Positions 61,167 through 64,000 of a stretch of DNA of 64,000 nucleotides are shown here, piece after piece. Each line of letters opens with the position of its first letter. The first letter of the stretch is position 1. This DNA comes from Methylophilaceae bacterium 11 (GTDB lineage Bacteria; Pseudomonadota; Gammaproteobacteria; Burkholderiales; Methylophilaceae): NCBI GenBank assembly GCA_000525025.1, contig JCKJ01000001.1, forward strand, positions 248,001 to 312,000. The letters are read 5' to 3'. The position numbers and the translations under genes are program-made. The notes beneath the pieces are model-generated. The model searched no databases. It had not been told where the DNA came from and saw only the letters and a list, made by a program, of their open reading frames with translations.

Positions 61167-62255
61167 ATGAAATATTTTCTCAAACATTTAACGTTGCTAT
61201 ACATGGTGGTTGGGCTAGCGCTCACACCGTTACAAGGTGAGGCTGCAAGTAAAAAGCACCGTAAAGCTTCTACAGTCTCTTCTGTAAAGCATAAAGTATC
61301 ATCCAAATCTTCGCGTGCTAAAGTGCAACGCGTTACCCGCTACAAAGCTTCACGCGTGAATGTGAAGTTACGTAAGTCTTATTCTATTAATCAGGCCTAT
61401 GCGTATGCGCCTGACAATTACGATGGTATTAGCCCGCTGAATTTAGCTTCAGCCAAAGCATTGGTCATTAATCAGAATACCAATGAAGTGATTTATGCCA
61501 AGAATACCAATGCGCCAACACCGATTGCTTCTGTTACCAAACTGATGACGGCAATGGTGGTATTAGATTCTGGTGCTAATTTACTGGAAGAAGTGGCCGT
61601 TACCAATGAGGATGTCGATTACTTAAAAGGCACTTCTTCAAGATTGCCTATTGGTACACGCTTGAGTCGCCATGAGTTGATGCACCTTGCCTTGATTGCT
61701 TCTGAGAACCGAGCTGCCTCTGCGCTCGCTTCTACTTACCCAGCGGGTCGCGCACAGTTTATTCGTGACATGAACCAGAAAGCCATGAGCTTGGGTATGG
61801 TCAATACACATTTTTCTGACTCAACCGGTTTGGATAGCAGTAATGTCTCTACGGCTGAGGACTTAGCGAAAATGGTCAATGCGGCTTACCATTATGATGA
61901 GATTCGTAATATCAGTACGATGTCCTCTTACGATGTGAATTTGTCCAGCCGCTTAGCGCACTTTAACAATACCAATAGTTTGGTACGCAATAGTGATTGG
62001 GTGATTGGTCTATCTAAAACTGGATTTATCAACGAGGCAGGGCGCTGTTTGGTCATGCAGGCGCAATTGGCAGGTGAGCCGGTGATTATCGTGCTACTGG
62101 ATTCTTATGGAAAATATTCCAGAATTGGTGATGCAAACCGTGTGAGAAAATGGATTGAGCATAATACCGAGACGAAGCCTACTCAGGCGCAAGATGCCGA
62201 TGTGGTGCCCGTGACTTTAGGTCAAACAGCCACTATTTCATCCGATATTAATTAG
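61167..62255 (+). CDS. pbpG: D-alanyl-D-alanine endopeptidase, PBP7 type
   Basis: This is a periplasmic low-molecular-mass penicillin-binding protein that cleaves peptidoglycan cross-links. It is 362 residues from the ATG at 61167; a TTG seven codons earlier is open too. A signal peptide (LYMVVGLALTPLQGEAA) is followed by a strongly basic stretch of Lys, Ser and Arg (residues 28-70), which may bind anionic cell wall. The catalytic motifs are complete: SVTK (Ser122, Lys125), SEN in ASENRAAS and KTG in LSKTGFINEAG. Confidence 0.93.
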   Translation: MKYFLKHLTLLYMVVGLALTPLQGEAASKKHRKASTVSSVKHKVSSKSSRAKVQRVTRYKASRVNVKLRKSYSINQAYAYAPDNYDGISPLNLASAKALVINQNTNEVIYAKNTNAPTPIASVTKLMTAMVVLDSGANLLEEVAVTNEDVDYLKGTSSRLPIGTRLSRHELMHLALIASENRAASALASTYPAGRAQFIRDMNQKAMSLGMVNTHFSDSTGLDSSNVSTAEDLAKMVNAAYHYDEIRNISTMSSYDVNLSSRLAHFNNTNSLVRNSDWVIGLSKTGFINEAGRCLVMQAQLAGEPVIIVLLDSYGKYSRIGDANRVRKWIEHNTETKPTQAQDADVVPVTLGQTATISSDIN

Positions 62256-62333
62256 AGAGAGATGCATTGGCGGCGACATTCATTTAAGTATGATTGATTA
62301 GAGTAAGCCAGTGGTATCCTCATAATAAGATGC

Positions 62334-62368
62334 ATAAAAAAACACGCTTACTAGCGTGTTTTTTTATG
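62334..62368. terminator. Bidirectional terminator between pbpG and topA
   Basis: The stem AACACGCT (62341-62348) and AGCGTGTT (62353-62360) has a four-base loop. It is flanked by a run of A on the left and of T on the right, so it can stop both convergent genes. Confidence 0.85.
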
Positions 62369-62394
62369 GGTGAAAGTGATGTGCTAGCGAACAG

Positions 62395-64000
62395 TTAAGC
62401 TGCTGCGCCCGGTTTCTTAGTGGAAGATTTCTTAGTCGCGGTTTTCTTAGCACTGACTTTTTTTGCAGTCGCTTTTTTAGCAGCCCCTGCTTTTATGATT
62501 GTTGCAGTTTCTGTTTTGGTGGTTTTAGCCGTCGTTGTTTTCTTAGCCGTAGTCTTTTTGGTACCGGTTTTCTTCGCAGGTGTTTCTTTAGCCGCTTTTT
62601 CTGTCAGCAGCGCTAATGCTTCTTCCAAGGTTAACTCTTCTGGTGTAACGCTCTTAGGCAGTGTGGCACGTACTTTGGCATGCTGTACATATGGACCATA
62701 ACGTCCTGCATATACTTCAATACGCCCCTCTCCACTTGGGTGCGGGCCTAAGTCAGCGATAGGTGCAGGGCCAGTGTTGGCTGCTGCAAGTAATGTCACA
62801 GCACCGGCTAAATCAATACTAAATACGCTTTCTGATTTTGGAATAGATTTGAATTTGCCATCATGATTCACATACGGGCCAAAGCGACCAATGTTGGCGA
62901 CAATCTTTTTACCCGTCTCCGGATGTTGTCCTAGATCACGTGGCAATGACAGAAGCATATTAGCAATATCAATATTGACGTTAGCGAGTGGCACCTCTTT
63001 AGGAATACTGACGCGTTTTGGTTTTTTCTTTTCACCTTCGACTGCAACGCCCACTTGTAAATAAGGGCCATAAGGACCATTCATTAAGTAAATCTCTTTG
63101 CCTGATTCAGCATCCGTACCAATAGTCACAGGATCAGAGCCTGCTTGTGCGGCACCATTCATGCTGCGTTTATAATCACATTTCGGTTCTGCGTTGTAGC
63201 CGGTACAGCCAATAAATGTACCAAATCGGCTAAGCTGCTTTTGTAACTGTCTGCCACATTTTGGGCAAAGCTCATCAATTAGCTCATTGCCCGGTCTGTC
63301 TACATCGGCTTTGTTGATGATTTGTTGGTTGAATCCTTGCCAGAATTTATCCATGACCGGAATCCAGTCACGATTGCCTTCGGCAATTTCATCCAGCTCA
63401 TTTTCTAGTTTGGCCGTAAAGTCGTAATCCACATATTGCGTAAAGTGTTCAGTCAAAAACTTGTTCACCACACGACCCACATCGGTGGGCGTAAAGCGTT
63501 TTTTATCCAGCAATACATATTCACGGTCTTGTAATGTGCTGATAATACTGGCGTAAGTGGAAGGGCGGCCTATGCCATACTCTTCAAGCGCTTTCACCAA
63601 GCTGGCCTCTGAGTAGCGGGGTGGTGGCTCGGTAAAATGTTGATCGCCATAGATTTTTTCGACGTTGAGTACTTCACCAGTTTCAAGATGCGGTAATTTG
63701 GCTTCACTTTCTTCTTCAGCGTCATCGGTGCCTTCCATGTACACCGCAATAAAGCCAGGGAACACTAAGGTTTGGCCAGATGCACGGAATAATGTGGCAT
63801 CGGTACCCACGGATAGGTCTACGCTCACTGCATCATACTTGGCCTGTGTCATTTGGCATGCCAACGTACGTTTCCAAATCATTTCGTACAATTTGAATTG
63901 TTCGTCATTCAAGTATTGACGCACGCTAGCTGGGCTGCGGAAGATATCAGTGGGGCGAATCGCCTCATGCGCCTCTTGTGCATTTTTGGCTTTGGTTTTG
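62395..64000 (-). CDS. topA: DNA topoisomerase I, C-terminal part (cut by window edge)
   Basis: The frame runs leftward from beyond 64000. Visible motifs are KNAQEAHEAIRPTD (63950-64000 region), GTDATLFRASGQTL, YSEASLVKALEEYGIGRPSTYASII and a Cys4-type zinc finger CPKCGRQLQ...FIGCTGYNAEPKCDYKR. Three further TopA C-terminal repeats follow (for example GRFGPYVNHDGKFKSI and GRYGPYVQHAKVRATL). The very end is a Lys/Thr/Ala-rich tail of about 60 residues. The active-site Tyr region is outside the window. The enzyme relaxes negative supercoils. Confidence 0.95.
   Translation of the reverse strand, partial: KTKAKNAQEAHEAIRPTDIFRSPASVRQYLNDEQFKLYEMIWKRTLACQMTQAKYDAVSVDLSVGTDATLFRASGQTLVFPGFIAVYMEGTDDAEEESEAKLPHLETGEVLNVEKIYGDQHFTEPPPRYSEASLVKALEEYGIGRPSTYASIISTLQDREYVLLDKKRFTPTDVGRVVNKFLTEHFTQYVDYDFTAKLENELDEIAEGNRDWIPVMDKFWQGFNQQIINKADVDRPGNELIDELCPKCGRQLQKQLSRFGTFIGCTGYNAEPKCDYKRSMNGAAQAGSDPVTIGTDAESGKEIYLMNGPYGPYLQVGVAVEGEKKKPKRVSIPKEVPLANVNIDIANMLLSLPRDLGQHPETGKKIVANIGRFGPYVNHDGKFKSIPKSESVFSIDLAGAVTLLAAANTGPAPIADLGPHPSGEGRIEVYAGRYGPYVQHAKVRATLPKSVTPEELTLEEALALLTEKAAKETPAKKTGTKKTTAKKTTTAKTTKTETATIIKAGAAKKATAKKVSAKKTATKKSSTKKPGAAA

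Overview
This window reads as a chromosomal segment of a betaproteobacterium. The best guess is a methylotroph-like member of the Nitrosomonadales (Methylophilaceae type). That placement rests on gene content and order: DUF4390-ntrY-ntrX, ptsI-ptsH-EIIA-rapZ-hprK-hpf-rpoN-lptB-lptA-lptC-kdsC-kdsD, hda-AI-2E permease/purM, sigma factor-DUF3619-DUF3106, and a fused SoxYZ-like carrier. No rRNA gene, tRNA or CRISPR array was seen, and no recognisable insertion sequence. Nearly all coding sequence outside 22.9-28.3 kb is ordinary, densely packed housekeeping DNA.

Layout. 1-9.6 kb: the end of a DUF4390 gene, the NtrY/NtrX two-component pair, exonuclease III, a PAP2 phosphatase, a HAD hydrolase, thiopurine methyltransferase, oligopeptidase A and a small membrane protein. 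9.7-19.7 kb: one long leftward run. It links the regulatory PTS (EI, HPr, EIIA, HPr kinase, RapZ) to the ribosome hibernation factor and sigma-54, then to LPS transport (LptB, LptA, LptC) and Kdo synthesis (KdsC, KdsD). 19.9-22.9 kb: a KefB-type antiporter and a ThiO-type glycine oxidase.

22.9-28.3 kb is the striking part: an integron cassette array with no integrase in the window (a CALIN). It has ten full attC sites of about 58-60 bp plus one half-site. Ten small leftward genes, mostly of unknown function, sit one per cassette, and there is one cassette with no intact gene. The attC sites share boundary boxes and three unpaired bases. Their hairpin tips come in three versions that differ by compensatory changes. 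Cassettes 2-6 encode membrane, exported or lipoprotein products; cassettes 7-11 encode apparently cytoplasmic ones. A relic attI-like junction lies at the moaC-side end. The array sits between thiO and moaC.

28.4-64 kb: moaC, a BepA-like M48 peptidase with TPRs, a fused SoxYZ-like carrier, AhpC/AhpF, a COG2509 flavoprotein, Hda, an AI-2E family permease, PurM and two tandem DUF3108 proteins. These are followed by an RsmB-type methyltransferase, a dicarboxylate/amino-acid symporter, a GNAT enzyme, an RND efflux pump with its adaptor, AmpD, a CaCA antiporter and PilR/PilS. Next come a sigma-factor operon, LptG/LptF, PepA, HolC, a long coiled-coil orphan, GcvH, a PBP7-type endopeptidase and, running off the right edge, TopA.

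The cell-envelope theme is strong: LptB, A, C, F and G, KdsC/D, AmpD, PBP7 and the PAP2 phosphatase together cover LPS export and peptidoglycan turnover. All functions are inferred from sequence motifs and gene order by eye; no database search was run.
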